Under the pieces are notes generated by a model that was not told the DNA's origin, searched no databases, and worked only from the letters and a program-made list of their open reading frames with translations. Positions 1 through 7,709 of a stretch of 64,000 bases of DNA are shown here, piece after piece. A program made the position numbers and the translations under genes. Origin of the DNA: CAYWBU01 sp942491525. Lineage in GTDB: Bacteria > Desulfobacterota > Desulfomonilia > UBA1062. The first letter of the stretch is position 1; each line of letters starts with the position of its first letter. Location of the stretch: positions 34,036 to 98,035 of the forward strand of contig CALOBW010000019.1 in the NCBI GenBank assembly GCA_942491525.1, written 5' to 3'.

Positions 1-1032
1 AATGGTTGCGGAGAGCCGGCTGAGGTCAGCCAGAAGCCGCAGCCCGTCCGCCCGGTAATTACCATGCAGGTTTTAGAGCCGTCCGCCACCATTGAGAAGA
101 GCTTCTCCGGCACGGCCAGTGCGGCCATCGAGACCATGCTCAGCTTCCGGGTGCCCGGCGAGATTGAGAAACTCAACGCTCACATCGGCATGCTGGTCAA
201 GCAGGGCGATCTGATCGCCCAGCTGGATGCCAGCGACTACCGCCTGGGTGTCGAACAGCTGGAAGCGGTCCTGCAGCAGGTCGAGGCCCAGCTCAAAAAT
301 GCCGCTGCCGAGTATGAGCGCATCGAGAGCCTCTATCAGTCGGGCAACGTTTCGCGCAGCGCATATGACAAGGTCAAGGCCGGCTTTGAGGCGGCCCGGG
401 CCCAGCAGCAGGCCACCATCAAGAATCTGACCCTGGCGCGCAAGAAACTCTCCTACTGCACCCTGACCTCGCCCGAGAACGGCCGCATCGGCGCGGTGCC
501 GGCCGAGGTCCATCAGACCGTCTCGGCCGGCATGCCCGTGGCCATCCTGACCACCTCGGACAACATGGAGATGGAGATCGGCCTGCCGGATGCCTTCATC
601 AATCAGGTTGAGGTGGGCGACGAAGCTGTGATTAGCTTTGATGCCATCCCCGGCAAGCTCTACAGTGCCACCATCAGCGAGGTTGGGGCCACCATCAACA
701 GGTCCACGGCCTATCCGGTCAAGCTCAGAATTGACAACCGCGATGGCCTGGTGCGCTCGGGCATGGTGGGCGAGGCAACCCTGAAACTGGCGCCGCTCTT
801 CGGGGCAGGCGCGCTGGTGGTCGATCCGGCGGCCGTCTTTGCCGACAGCCAGGGCGGGCGTTTCGTCTGGCTGGTCGAGGGTGACCAGGCCCGTAAACAG
901 GCTGTGCGCATCGGTAAGATTTCGAGCAGCGGCCTGGAGATCATTGAGGGGATCAAGCCCGGCGACACAGTGGTCATCCGCGGGGTGCATCACCTGAAGG
1001 AGGGCCAGCGCCTGCTCAGGGAGCAGTCATGA
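1..1032 (+). CDS. RND efflux membrane fusion protein (lipoprotein), 5' partial
   Basis: This is the periplasmic adaptor of a tripartite RND efflux pump, HlyD/AcrA type. The frame is open to the first base, and the first in-window ATG (64) is internal. Upstream in-frame codons read N-G-C-G-E-P, so a lipobox cysteine sits at the third visible codon and the protein is probably a lipoprotein whose signal peptide start lies outside the window. A barrel-sandwich half (IEKLNAHIGMLVKQGD) is followed by an alpha-hairpin rich in Gln, Ala and Glu, then the second lipoyl half and a beta-barrel. The stop overlaps the pump gene by four bases (ATGA), so the two are translationally coupled. No outer-membrane factor gene is in the window. 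The exported substrate is unknown. Confidence 0.9.
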   Translation, partial: NGCGEPAEVSQKPQPVRPVITMQVLEPSATIEKSFSGTASAAIETMLSFRVPGEIEKLNAHIGMLVKQGDLIAQLDASDYRLGVEQLEAVLQQVEAQLKNAAAEYERIESLYQSGNVSRSAYDKVKAGFEAARAQQQATIKNLTLARKKLSYCTLTSPENGRIGAVPAEVHQTVSAGMPVAILTTSDNMEMEIGLPDAFINQVEVGDEAVISFDAIPGKLYSATISEVGATINRSTAYPVKLRIDNRDGLVRSGMVGEATLKLAPLFGAGALVVDPAAVFADSQGGRFVWLVEGDQARKQAVRIGKISSSGLEIIEGIKPGDTVVIRGVHHLKEGQRLLREQS

Positions 1033-4000
1033 ACATTGCCGAGTGGAGCGTGCGCAACAACCGGTTCATCCTGGCCGTGGTGCTGATCTTCATCTGCACC
1101 GGTCTCTATACCTATCAGAACATTCCGCGCCTGGAGGATGCCGAGGTGGAGGTGCCTATCGCGCGCATCATCACCTACTTCCCGGGCGCGGCCCCGGACA
1201 AGGTTGAGAGCCTGGTGACCGACAAGATCGAGCAGGCCCTGCGGGTCATGCCCGAGGCCGATCATGTCTGGAGCCAGTCCATGACCGGCATGTCGATCGT
1301 CTTCATGCAGCTGGATGACAAGTACTTCAAACGCGATCTGGAGCCGGTCTGGCAGGATCTGCGCAGCAAGGTCAGCGACGCCATCCCGCAGCTGCCGGCC
1401 GGCGTCATGGGTCCCTACATCAATGATGACTTTTCGGATGTCTACGGCGTGGTGCTGGCCCTGACCGGCGACGGCTATGACTACCGCGAGATCAAAGATG
1501 TGGCCGACGACCTGCGGGACGACCTGCTCAAACTGGACGCGGTGGCCAAGGTTGAGCTGCACGGCACCCAGGATGAGCGCATCTTCATCAATGTCTCCAA
1601 CGCGCGCATGGCCGAGATCGGCGTGGGCCCCATGCACGTCAAACAGCTGCTGGGCACCCAGAACATCGTCCTGCCGGCCGGCAACGCCCTCATGGGACCC
1701 GAACGGGTGGTGCTGGAGGCCACCGGCGAGTTCAAGTCGGTCAAACAGATCGAAAACACCTCGCTGCGCATTCCGGGCCAGACCGGCACCATCTATCTCT
1801 CGGATGTGGCCGATGTGGAGCGCGCCTTTGTGGACCCGCCGCGCCTGATGGCGCGCTTCAACAACCAGCCCGCGATCGTGCTGGCCGTGGCCATGGCTGA
1901 CGGCTACAACGTCATCGAGATGGGCAGCCAGGTCATGGCAGTGGTGGATGAGCTGCAGCAGCACCTGCCGATCGGTCTGGAGTTTGATCTGGTCAGCTAT
2001 CAGCCCGAGCATGTGGTGCGCAGCGTCAATGAGTTCATGGTCAATCTGAGTGAATCTTTCCTGATGGTGGCCCTGGTGGTGCTGATCTTTGCGGGCCTCA
2101 GGACCGGTCTGATCGTGGGCACGGTGGTGCCGCTGGTGATGCTGATGTGCCTCTCGATCATGCCCTTCTTCGGTGTCCAGATCCACCGCACCTCCATCGG
2201 CACCCTGGTGCTGGCCCTGGGTATCCTGGTGGACAACAGCGTGGTGATCAGCGAAAATATTCTGGTGCGCCTGCAGGCCGGCCAGGACCGCATGAGCGCG
2301 GTCAGGGATGCGGTGGCGACGCTGTCGAAGCCGCTGCTGCTGGCCTCCCTCTGCACCATCCTGGGCTTCCTGCCCATCTATCTGGCCGAAGGCGGAGTGG
2401 GCAAGTTCTGTGAGTCCCTCTTCATCGTCATGGCCATCACCCTGACATGCTCCTGGATTCTGGCCCAGACCTATGTGCCGCTGGTCTCTTATCGCTTCCT
2501 GAAGGCCAAAGAGGGTGCCCAGGAGTTCAGCGGCCGCCTCTACAGCTTCTACCGCGGCGTTCTGACCTGGTCGCTTAGGCATCGCCCGGCCTTCATGACC
2601 TTGGTGCTGCTGGCCATGCTGGGCGGTATCATGCTCTTCAAAACTCTGCCCAGCCAGTTCTTCCCGCCCAATGACCGCGACCTCTTCATGGTCGAGTTCC
2701 GCCAGCCCTACGGCACCGACATCATGACCACCAAGGAGCGCGTCTCCAAGCTGGAGCAGTTTCTGCTGCAGGGCGAGCATGTGGAGAGTGTCGGCAGCTT
2801 CATCGGCTACGGCGGGCCGCGCTGGAACTTTGCCCTCAGCATGACTGACTTCGGCAACAACTATGCGCGCCTGATCGTCAACGTGGATGCCTTTGAGAAT
2901 CTGCCCCTCAGCATGCAGCGGGCCCAAGATTTTCTGGATCATAACTTCCCGGACCTGACCTACACCCTGCAGGAGCTGGAGAACGGCCCGCCGGTGGGTT
3001 CACCCATCCAGATCCGCATCGCCGGCGATGATATCCAGACCCTCTATGCCATGCGTGATCAGATTGCATCCATCATGCAGGCCGTGGACGGCGTGATCAA
3101 TGTGCGCGACGACTGGGGTGAGTGGAGCAAGAAGCTGGTCATCGATGTGGACCAGGACAAGGCCAAACGGGCCGGCTTCACCAGCATGGATGTGGCCCTC
3201 TCGCTGCAGACCGAAATTTCGGGCCTGCAGGTCAGCGAGTACCGCGAGGCCGGCGAGATCATCCCCATCATGCTGCGCTCCAGCCGGGCCTACCGCGAGG
3301 ATGTGGGCAAGCTGGACGGCCTGAATGTCTACTCCTTTTATGACGGCCACTCGGTGCCCCTGACCCAGATCGCAGCCACCGACCTGACCTGGCAGCCCTC
3401 CAACATCAACCGCCGCGACCAGCAGCGCACCATGACCCTCAAGGCCGATGTGCAGGAGCGCTTTGCCAGCGACGCTTTGAACGAGATCATGGCCGGCATT
3501 GAGGCGCAGGAGTGGCCGCGCGGCTATGTGGTTGAGTATGGCGGCGAGTATGAGCAGAGCTCCAAGGCCACGGCCAGCGTCACCCGGGGGCTGCCGATCG
3601 CCTTTGCCCTGATTACATTGATCCTGATCTTCCAGTTCAACTCGCTCAGACGGCCGCTGATTATCTGGCTGACCCTGCCGCCCATGCTGATCGGCATCGC
3701 CATCGGCCTCAAGCTGACCGGGTTGCCCTTCAGCTTCTTCGCCACCCTGGGCTGCATCGCCCTGGTCGGCATCATCGTCAGCAACGCCATCATCCTGATC
3801 GACCGCATCGACGGCGAGCAGGCTGAGGGTAGGGCGGCTGCTGATGCCATCGTGCAGGCCTCGCTCTCGCGCATCCGCCCGATCCTGATGACCGCCATCA
3901 CCACGGTGGTCGGCATGCTGCCGCTCTATCTGGCCGGCGGGCTCTGGCAGCCCCTGGCCGTGGCCATGATCTCGGGTCTGCTCTTCTCGACCCTTCTAAC

Positions 4001-4052
4001 CCTGGTGCTCTGCCCGGTGCTCTATGCCAGCTTCTTCAGGGTGCGCTTCTGA
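1029..4052 (+). CDS. RND family efflux transporter permease
   Basis: This is a proton-driven inner-membrane pump of the AcrB/HAE1-like RND superfamily, 1007 aa, the usual length for the family. The first transmembrane segment is near residues 10-28 (FILAVVLIFICTGLY), with two large periplasmic loops and two six-helix bundles. TM4 carries the proton-relay signature GILVDNSVVISEN, which keeps the first Asp and has Asn at the second position, as many HAE1 members do. It is coupled to the upstream adaptor by ATGA. The 3' end overlaps the convergent metalloprotease gene by 57 bp. The substrate class cannot be decided from the sequence. Confidence 0.95.
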   Translation: MNIAEWSVRNNRFILAVVLIFICTGLYTYQNIPRLEDAEVEVPIARIITYFPGAAPDKVESLVTDKIEQALRVMPEADHVWSQSMTGMSIVFMQLDDKYFKRDLEPVWQDLRSKVSDAIPQLPAGVMGPYINDDFSDVYGVVLALTGDGYDYREIKDVADDLRDDLLKLDAVAKVELHGTQDERIFINVSNARMAEIGVGPMHVKQLLGTQNIVLPAGNALMGPERVVLEATGEFKSVKQIENTSLRIPGQTGTIYLSDVADVERAFVDPPRLMARFNNQPAIVLAVAMADGYNVIEMGSQVMAVVDELQQHLPIGLEFDLVSYQPEHVVRSVNEFMVNLSESFLMVALVVLIFAGLRTGLIVGTVVPLVMLMCLSIMPFFGVQIHRTSIGTLVLALGILVDNSVVISENILVRLQAGQDRMSAVRDAVATLSKPLLLASLCTILGFLPIYLAEGGVGKFCESLFIVMAITLTCSWILAQTYVPLVSYRFLKAKEGAQEFSGRLYSFYRGVLTWSLRHRPAFMTLVLLAMLGGIMLFKTLPSQFFPPNDRDLFMVEFRQPYGTDIMTTKERVSKLEQFLLQGEHVESVGSFIGYGGPRWNFALSMTDFGNNYARLIVNVDAFENLPLSMQRAQDFLDHNFPDLTYTLQELENGPPVGSPIQIRIAGDDIQTLYAMRDQIASIMQAVDGVINVRDDWGEWSKKLVIDVDQDKAKRAGFTSMDVALSLQTEISGLQVSEYREAGEIIPIMLRSSRAYREDVGKLDGLNVYSFYDGHSVPLTQIAATDLTWQPSNINRRDQQRTMTLKADVQERFASDALNEIMAGIEAQEWPRGYVVEYGGEYEQSSKATASVTRGLPIAFALITLILIFQFNSLRRPLIIWLTLPPMLIGIAIGLKLTGLPFSFFATLGCIALVGIIVSNAIILIDRIDGEQAEGRAAADAIVQASLSRIRPILMTAITTVVGMLPLYLAGGLWQPLAVAMISGLLFSTLLTLVLCPVLYASFFRVRF

Positions 4053-4901
4053 GGCCGGGTAGGGGTCAACCTTATTGTAGTCGATGACCCAGCCCAGGTC
4101 ATCCAGGAAGCCGGCCGAGATGGCGCTCAATACTGTGCCGTTGGCCATCAGCTCCTGGGTGGCCTGCGGCACGTCCGGACGCTCTCTGTTGCCCAGCCAG
4201 ACTGAGTCATAGATGTGGCCCATGTCACTGCTGATGGGCAGATAATCCAGCTTGGTCTGCATAGCTTCATTGAAGGCCCTGGTGGCCGCCGGCTGGCGAT
4301 AGACCGGCTGGTCGTGTTCTTTAACCACCCAGTGGCGTAAGCTGGGGCGTTTGTCATCGATAAAGATTTCGCCTTGGTCCAGGCTCAGGTTCCAGAGCGA
4401 ACCGATGCCCAGGATGTGCCCCATCTCGTGCAGGATGTCGGCCACAAACTCCTCCTGCTGGGCCTTGACTGATTCAAAGTTGTCAGGATCGTAGACGTGG
4501 CTGGCGATCACGATGTCGCCGCGGCTCGGCAACCAGTTGTCGCCGACCTTGACCAGGGAGGCGTAGTCGGGCGCGGCCGAGCCGTTGGCATTGAAAAGCG
4601 GCAGCACGCGCACGCTGATTGTCAGCTCGTGATGCGGCTGGCCCTTGACGCCCTTGACCACCTCCAGCCAGCGTGAAGCGGCAGCCACATAGGGCTTGCG
4701 GGTCATTGTGTCCCAGCTGCCGCCATCAAGGCGCGGCCGGCCGATGAACTCCAGTGTGATGCTGAGACCATCATTGTTGACAACTTCTCTGGCAGCCACC
4801 GGTTCATCAGGAAAGTGCCCCAGGCTGGCAAGAACGCCCTGACAGCCGCCCATTATCAGGGCGGCTGTCAGGATTAAGACTATGTTGCGGATCTGTTTCA
4901 T
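3996..4901 (-). CDS. Leishmanolysin-like (metzincin) zinc metallopeptidase lipoprotein
   Basis: This is a secreted zinc protease, 301 aa. The N-terminus is a lipoprotein signal with lipobox MGGC (Cys20). The zinc site is HEMGH at 158-162, followed by GIGSLW, the metzincin-type continuation. A candidate third ligand is His229 in MGHIYD. A candidate Met-turn is Met252 in QELMANG, followed by a hydrophobic stretch ending LDDLGWVID as in leishmanolysin-related bacterial proteins. I chose the second of two adjacent ATGs because GGAGGTGT at 4912-4905 is then correctly spaced; longer starts read through this ribosome-binding site. The 3' end overlaps the RND gene tail-to-tail. The target protein is unknown. 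Confidence 0.8.
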   Translation of the reverse strand: MKQIRNIVLILTAALIMGGCQGVLASLGHFPDEPVAAREVVNNDGLSITLEFIGRPRLDGGSWDTMTRKPYVAAASRWLEVVKGVKGQPHHELTISVRVLPLFNANGSAAPDYASLVKVGDNWLPSRGDIVIASHVYDPDNFESVKAQQEEFVADILHEMGHILGIGSLWNLSLDQGEIFIDDKRPSLRHWVVKEHDQPVYRQPAATRAFNEAMQTKLDYLPISSDMGHIYDSVWLGNRERPDVPQATQELMANGTVLSAISAGFLDDLGWVIDYNKVDPYPASEAHPEEAGIEHRAEHQG

Positions 4902-4935
4902 CATACACCTCCATTTACTGGAGGGTGTATCGCAC

Positions 4936-4976
4936 ACCGGGATGACCGCCAGATTACGGCAAGATTACATCCCGGT
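4936..4976. repeat. Inverted repeat upstream of metalloprotease, downstream of MFS gene
   Basis: Arms ACCGGGATG (4936-4944) and CATCCCGGT (4968-4976) are perfect complements around a 23-nt loop. It sits just after the stop of the MFS gene on the minus strand and before the protease ribosome-binding site. It may act as a transcription terminator for the MFS gene, though no clear U-run follows, or as a processing hairpin. Confidence 0.4.
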
Positions 4977-4981
4977 AATAA

Positions 4982-6244
4982 TCAGCTTTCGGCCTGGGCC
5001 AGCTCCTGGATCTTCTCTTCGACAATCTCAGCCTCGGTCCTGATTCTGGGTGATTCGTTGAGCATTAAGCTGAGTAGAATCAGCAGTATGCTGAAGACGA
5101 TGAAGACCAGCATGAAGGGTCTCATGGATCCACTGACCGGATCCTTGAAGAGGTCCATCATGACGATGAAAATGATGCCGGAGATCTGACCTGCCAGCAC
5201 GATCAGACCCTGAGATGTGGATTCGGGTGCCGGATAGCTCATTTCAGCGGCATACTGGTAACCGATGGGGGCGGCGCTCATTAGGAAGAAACCGAAGATG
5301 AAGGATGAACTTAGGAGCAGGGCGTAGCCGCTGCCGAAGGTCAGCCCGACCAGGCCGGGGACGCTGCCGATTATGGCGATGAGCCAGAATAATTTACGGG
5401 TGCGGAACTTGTCCGAGAGTACCGGCAGAATGCCGGCGCCGATGATGCCGCCGACCATCATCACCGCCCCGACAATGCCGGCCTGCTCGGGTGAAAAGCC
5501 GCGCGGGCTCAGGATCTGTTCGATCCAGGTGGTGATGGCGTTAAACATGCCGAGAGCCAGGAAGAAGAGCAGCAAAAGCAGCTGCATGTCGCGCTGGCCG
5601 AAGATATGTTTGATGCCGGCAAAGACGGCGATGCGCTCATCATCATTTTCATTGCCGGCCGGGGTTGGCGGATATTCGCGGATCAGCGCCAGGAAGAGGA
5701 TGGCGCCGATCAGGGAAACCACGCCGTAGCCCAGCAGCATGCCGTGCATGCCGTAGGCTTTGAAGAAGTAGGGCGTGCAGGCCATGGCGACGATGATGCC
5801 GATAAACTGGGCCAGCGCGGTCAGCCCGTTGGCCGTGGCGCGCTCGTTAATTGGGAACCAGTGGGTGGCCACCTTGGTCATGGCGTTCAGGATGAAGGGT
5901 TGGGCCGCAGCCAGGCCGAACTGGGCGATGCAGACGGCGGTGTAGTTGTCATGGGCCAGGCCTCTGGCCATGCCGAAGATGCCGGTCAGGGCCGCGCCGA
6001 TACCGACGCCGATGCGGATGCCGTAGGTGTCGATGATGTACGAAGCCGGGATACTCAGGACTAGGTAGACGATCATGAAGGACGTGGAGAGCAGGCCGAT
6101 CAGGCCGACGCTGACGCCAAAGTGGGTGGCAGCATCACCGGTGATGGGAGCGAAGAGGATCCAGTTCATCTGGATCAGAGCGTTGATTAACATGAAGACC
6201 AGCAGAACTACCCAGCGATAACCGTAAGTTTTGATTTGTTGCAC
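4982..6244 (-). CDS. MFS transporter, FLVCR-like
   Basis: This is a twelve-helix major facilitator carrier of 420 aa. The start is a GTG at 6244 with GGAGGC six bases upstream. TM1 begins YGYRWVVLLVFMLINAL. The loop between TM2 and TM3 is SYIIDTYGIRIG, and the segment FPINERATANGLT before TM5 resembles the heme/choline FLVCR branch of the MFS. The C-terminus is cytoplasmic and acidic. It is monocistronic, with an AT-rich divergent promoter region shared with the Nudix gene. The substrate is not predictable; FLVCR-type carriers move heme, choline or ethanolamine in other organisms. Confidence 0.85.
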   Translation of the reverse strand: MQQIKTYGYRWVVLLVFMLINALIQMNWILFAPITGDAATHFGVSVGLIGLLSTSFMIVYLVLSIPASYIIDTYGIRIGVGIGAALTGIFGMARGLAHDNYTAVCIAQFGLAAAQPFILNAMTKVATHWFPINERATANGLTALAQFIGIIVAMACTPYFFKAYGMHGMLLGYGVVSLIGAILFLALIREYPPTPAGNENDDERIAVFAGIKHIFGQRDMQLLLLLFFLALGMFNAITTWIEQILSPRGFSPEQAGIVGAVMMVGGIIGAGILPVLSDKFRTRKLFWLIAIIGSVPGLVGLTFGSGYALLLSSSFIFGFFLMSAAPIGYQYAAEMSYPAPESTSQGLIVLAGQISGIIFIVMMDLFKDPVSGSMRPFMLVFIVFSILLILLSLMLNESPRIRTEAEIVEEKIQELAQAES

Positions 6245-6398
6245 AGTGAAGCCTCCTAATTGAATAATATATCGAAACGATTCATTGCAGTTACTTTATA
6301 AATAAATATAAATCAAATTAATTATTATATTTGATAAATAGCATGATGCTGCTTGGGCTGGTAAGAAGTGGGGAGATCAACTCAAAGGGGGATTCGGC
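6245..6398. promoter_or_regulatory. AT-rich divergent promoter region (MFS / Nudix)
   Basis: This is a 154-bp AT-rich spacer between divergent start codons. It contains a small dyad ATCG-AAA-CGAT (6271-6281) inside a larger TGAAT...ATTCA dyad (6261-6284). These resemble a weak repressor operator. No regulator gene adjoins it, so the operator reading is tentative. Confidence 0.35.
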
Positions 6399-6902
6399 AT
6401 GAAATCGGAACTTCTGCCATTGGTGGATGAAACGGGACGGGTGATCGGCAAAGCCCTGAGGTCTGAGTGTCACGGCCAGCCGGGCCTGCTGCATCCGGTG
6501 GTGCATCTGCATGTCATTAATTCGGCTGGCCAGCTCTACCTGCAGAAACGCTCCGGGCAGAAGGATACCTTTCCGGGGCGCTGGGATACGGCCGTCGGCG
6601 GTCATGTTGATTATGGGGAGGATGTTGTGGCGGCTCTGCGGCGCGAAGCCTCTGAAGAGCTGGGGCTGCAGAATTTTGCGGCCGCCGCTGTCGGGACCCA
6701 GCGCATGGATAACGAGCTTGAGTCAGAGTACACCTATATCTATCTGCTTGAATATGAAGGCCCCTTTGAGCTGAACCATGAGGAGATCGACGAGGGCCGC
6801 TTCTGGTCCCCGGCCGAGATAGAGGAGCTGCTTGGAAAAGACATCTTCACCCCCAACTTTGAGCAGGACTTCCGGCTGCTGCAAAAGCTCAACTTTATCT
6901 GA
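6399..6902 (+). CDS. Nudix hydrolase (IDI/YfcD-like)
   Basis: This is a Nudix-fold pyrophosphohydrolase of 167 aa. A complete Nudix box lies at residues 68-90: G-x5-E-x7-REASEELGL. The N-terminal LPLVDETGRVIGKALRSECH resembles the YfcD and isopentenyl-diphosphate-isomerase-like branch, in which the substrate is a nucleoside diphosphate derivative or unknown. The ribosome-binding site is AAGGGGGAT. The gene stands alone between a divergent MFS gene and the GntR operon. Confidence 0.85.
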   Translation: MKSELLPLVDETGRVIGKALRSECHGQPGLLHPVVHLHVINSAGQLYLQKRSGQKDTFPGRWDTAVGGHVDYGEDVVAALRREASEELGLQNFAAAAVGTQRMDNELESEYTYIYLLEYEGPFELNHEEIDEGRFWSPAEIEELLGKDIFTPNFEQDFRLLQKLNFI

Positions 6903-6937
6903 GATTAATCATCTTCTATCTTTTCTATTGATAAATC

Positions 6938-6943
6938 TATAAT
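6938..6943 (+). promoter_or_regulatory. Candidate -10 box of the glycyl radical operon
   Basis: A perfect TATAAT lies 49 bp before the GntR start codon in an AT-rich stretch. A matching -35 element is weak. Transcription would begin near 6950, just upstream of the operator. Confidence 0.45.
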
Positions 6944-6959
6944 TAAGGCGCATATTGGC

Positions 6960-6976
6960 TGGTGGTATTACCACCA
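6960..6976. promoter_or_regulatory. GntR/FadR-type operator
   Basis: TGGTGGT-ATT-ACCACCA is a perfect inverted repeat. Its core TGGTATTACCA (6963-6973) matches the TGGT-N3-ACCA pattern bound by FadR-subfamily GntR regulators. It directly precedes the ribosome-binding site (CAGGAGGT) of a FadR-type gene and follows a TATAAT box, so autorepression of the operon is the natural reading. Confidence 0.8.
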
Positions 6977-6986
6977 GGAGGTTGTT

Positions 6987-7709
6987 ATGAATGAGTTGCT
7001 GGAGCCTTTGCGCAGTGAGAGCCTCAAGGATCTCTTTGTGGCCCGCTTTGAGGAGCTGATCCTTTCGGGCCAGATCAAGATTGGCCAGAAGCTGCCGCCC
7101 GAGCGCGAACTGGCGCTTAAACTGGGGGTCAGCCGCCCGGTGGTGCATGAGGGGCTGCTGGACCTGGCGGCCCGGGGGCTGGTGAGCATGAAGCCGCGTC
7201 ACGGGGCCTGGGTCAACGATTACCGGCGCAGCGGCTCCATCACCATGCTGGAGTCGCTCTTCAACTACCATGCCGGCGCACTGGATGCGGATCTGATCGC
7301 GAGCCTGCTGCAGATGCGTCAGCTGCTGGAGATTGAGTTTGCCGTACTGGCGGCCCGCAACCGGACCGCAGAGCAGCTGAAGGAGTTTGAGGAGATTCTG
7401 GCGGCTGAGGAGCTGGTTGATCGTCAGCGCGTTGGGGATCTGGTTGAGCTCGATTTCAGGTTTCATCACCAGGTGGCGCTCTCCAGCGGCAATCTGGTCT
7501 ATCCCATGATGATGAACTCACTCAAGCCGGTCTATACCAACTTCACGGGTGTATTCTTCACCGACACCGCCGTGGTGGGGATGGTCTTTTCATTTCATGC
7601 CAGACTTTTTGATGCTGTTGCCGAGCAGGATGAGTCCATGGCCATTGCGGTTATGCGCCTGATTCTGGATCACGGCCAGGAGCATCTCAATTCAATGTTG
7701 GAGGAGTAG
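6987..7709 (+). CDS. GntR family transcriptional regulator, FadR subfamily
   Basis: This is a DNA-binding regulator of 240 aa. The N-terminal winged helix (about 5-75) contains LPPERELALKLGVSRPVVHEGL, the signature recognition region of GntR proteins. The C-terminal all-helical FCD ligand domain (about 90-235) contains conserved DLVELDFRFHHQVA, whose Asp and His residues usually coordinate a metal near a small carboxylate effector. The stop codon abuts the ATG of the glycyl radical enzyme with no gap, so it is the first gene of that operon. The effector is probably the substrate or product of the enzyme. Confidence 0.9.
   Translation: MNELLEPLRSESLKDLFVARFEELILSGQIKIGQKLPPERELALKLGVSRPVVHEGLLDLAARGLVSMKPRHGAWVNDYRRSGSITMLESLFNYHAGALDADLIASLLQMRQLLEIEFAVLAARNRTAEQLKEFEEILAAEELVDRQRVGDLVELDFRFHHQVALSSGNLVYPMMMNSLKPVYTNFTGVFFTDTAVVGMVFSFHARLFDAVAEQDESMAIAVMRLILDHGQEHLNSMLEE

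Noticed and set aside
990..2942. 650-aa antisense open frame under the RND permease gene
   Set aside because: It is His/Asp/Gln-rich low-complexity translation typical of the antisense of GC-rich genes, and the sense frame is a clear RND pump.
6261..6284. LacI-type operator before the MFS gene
   Set aside because: The dyad is weak and asymmetric and no LacI-family gene is near; kept only as part of the promoter region.
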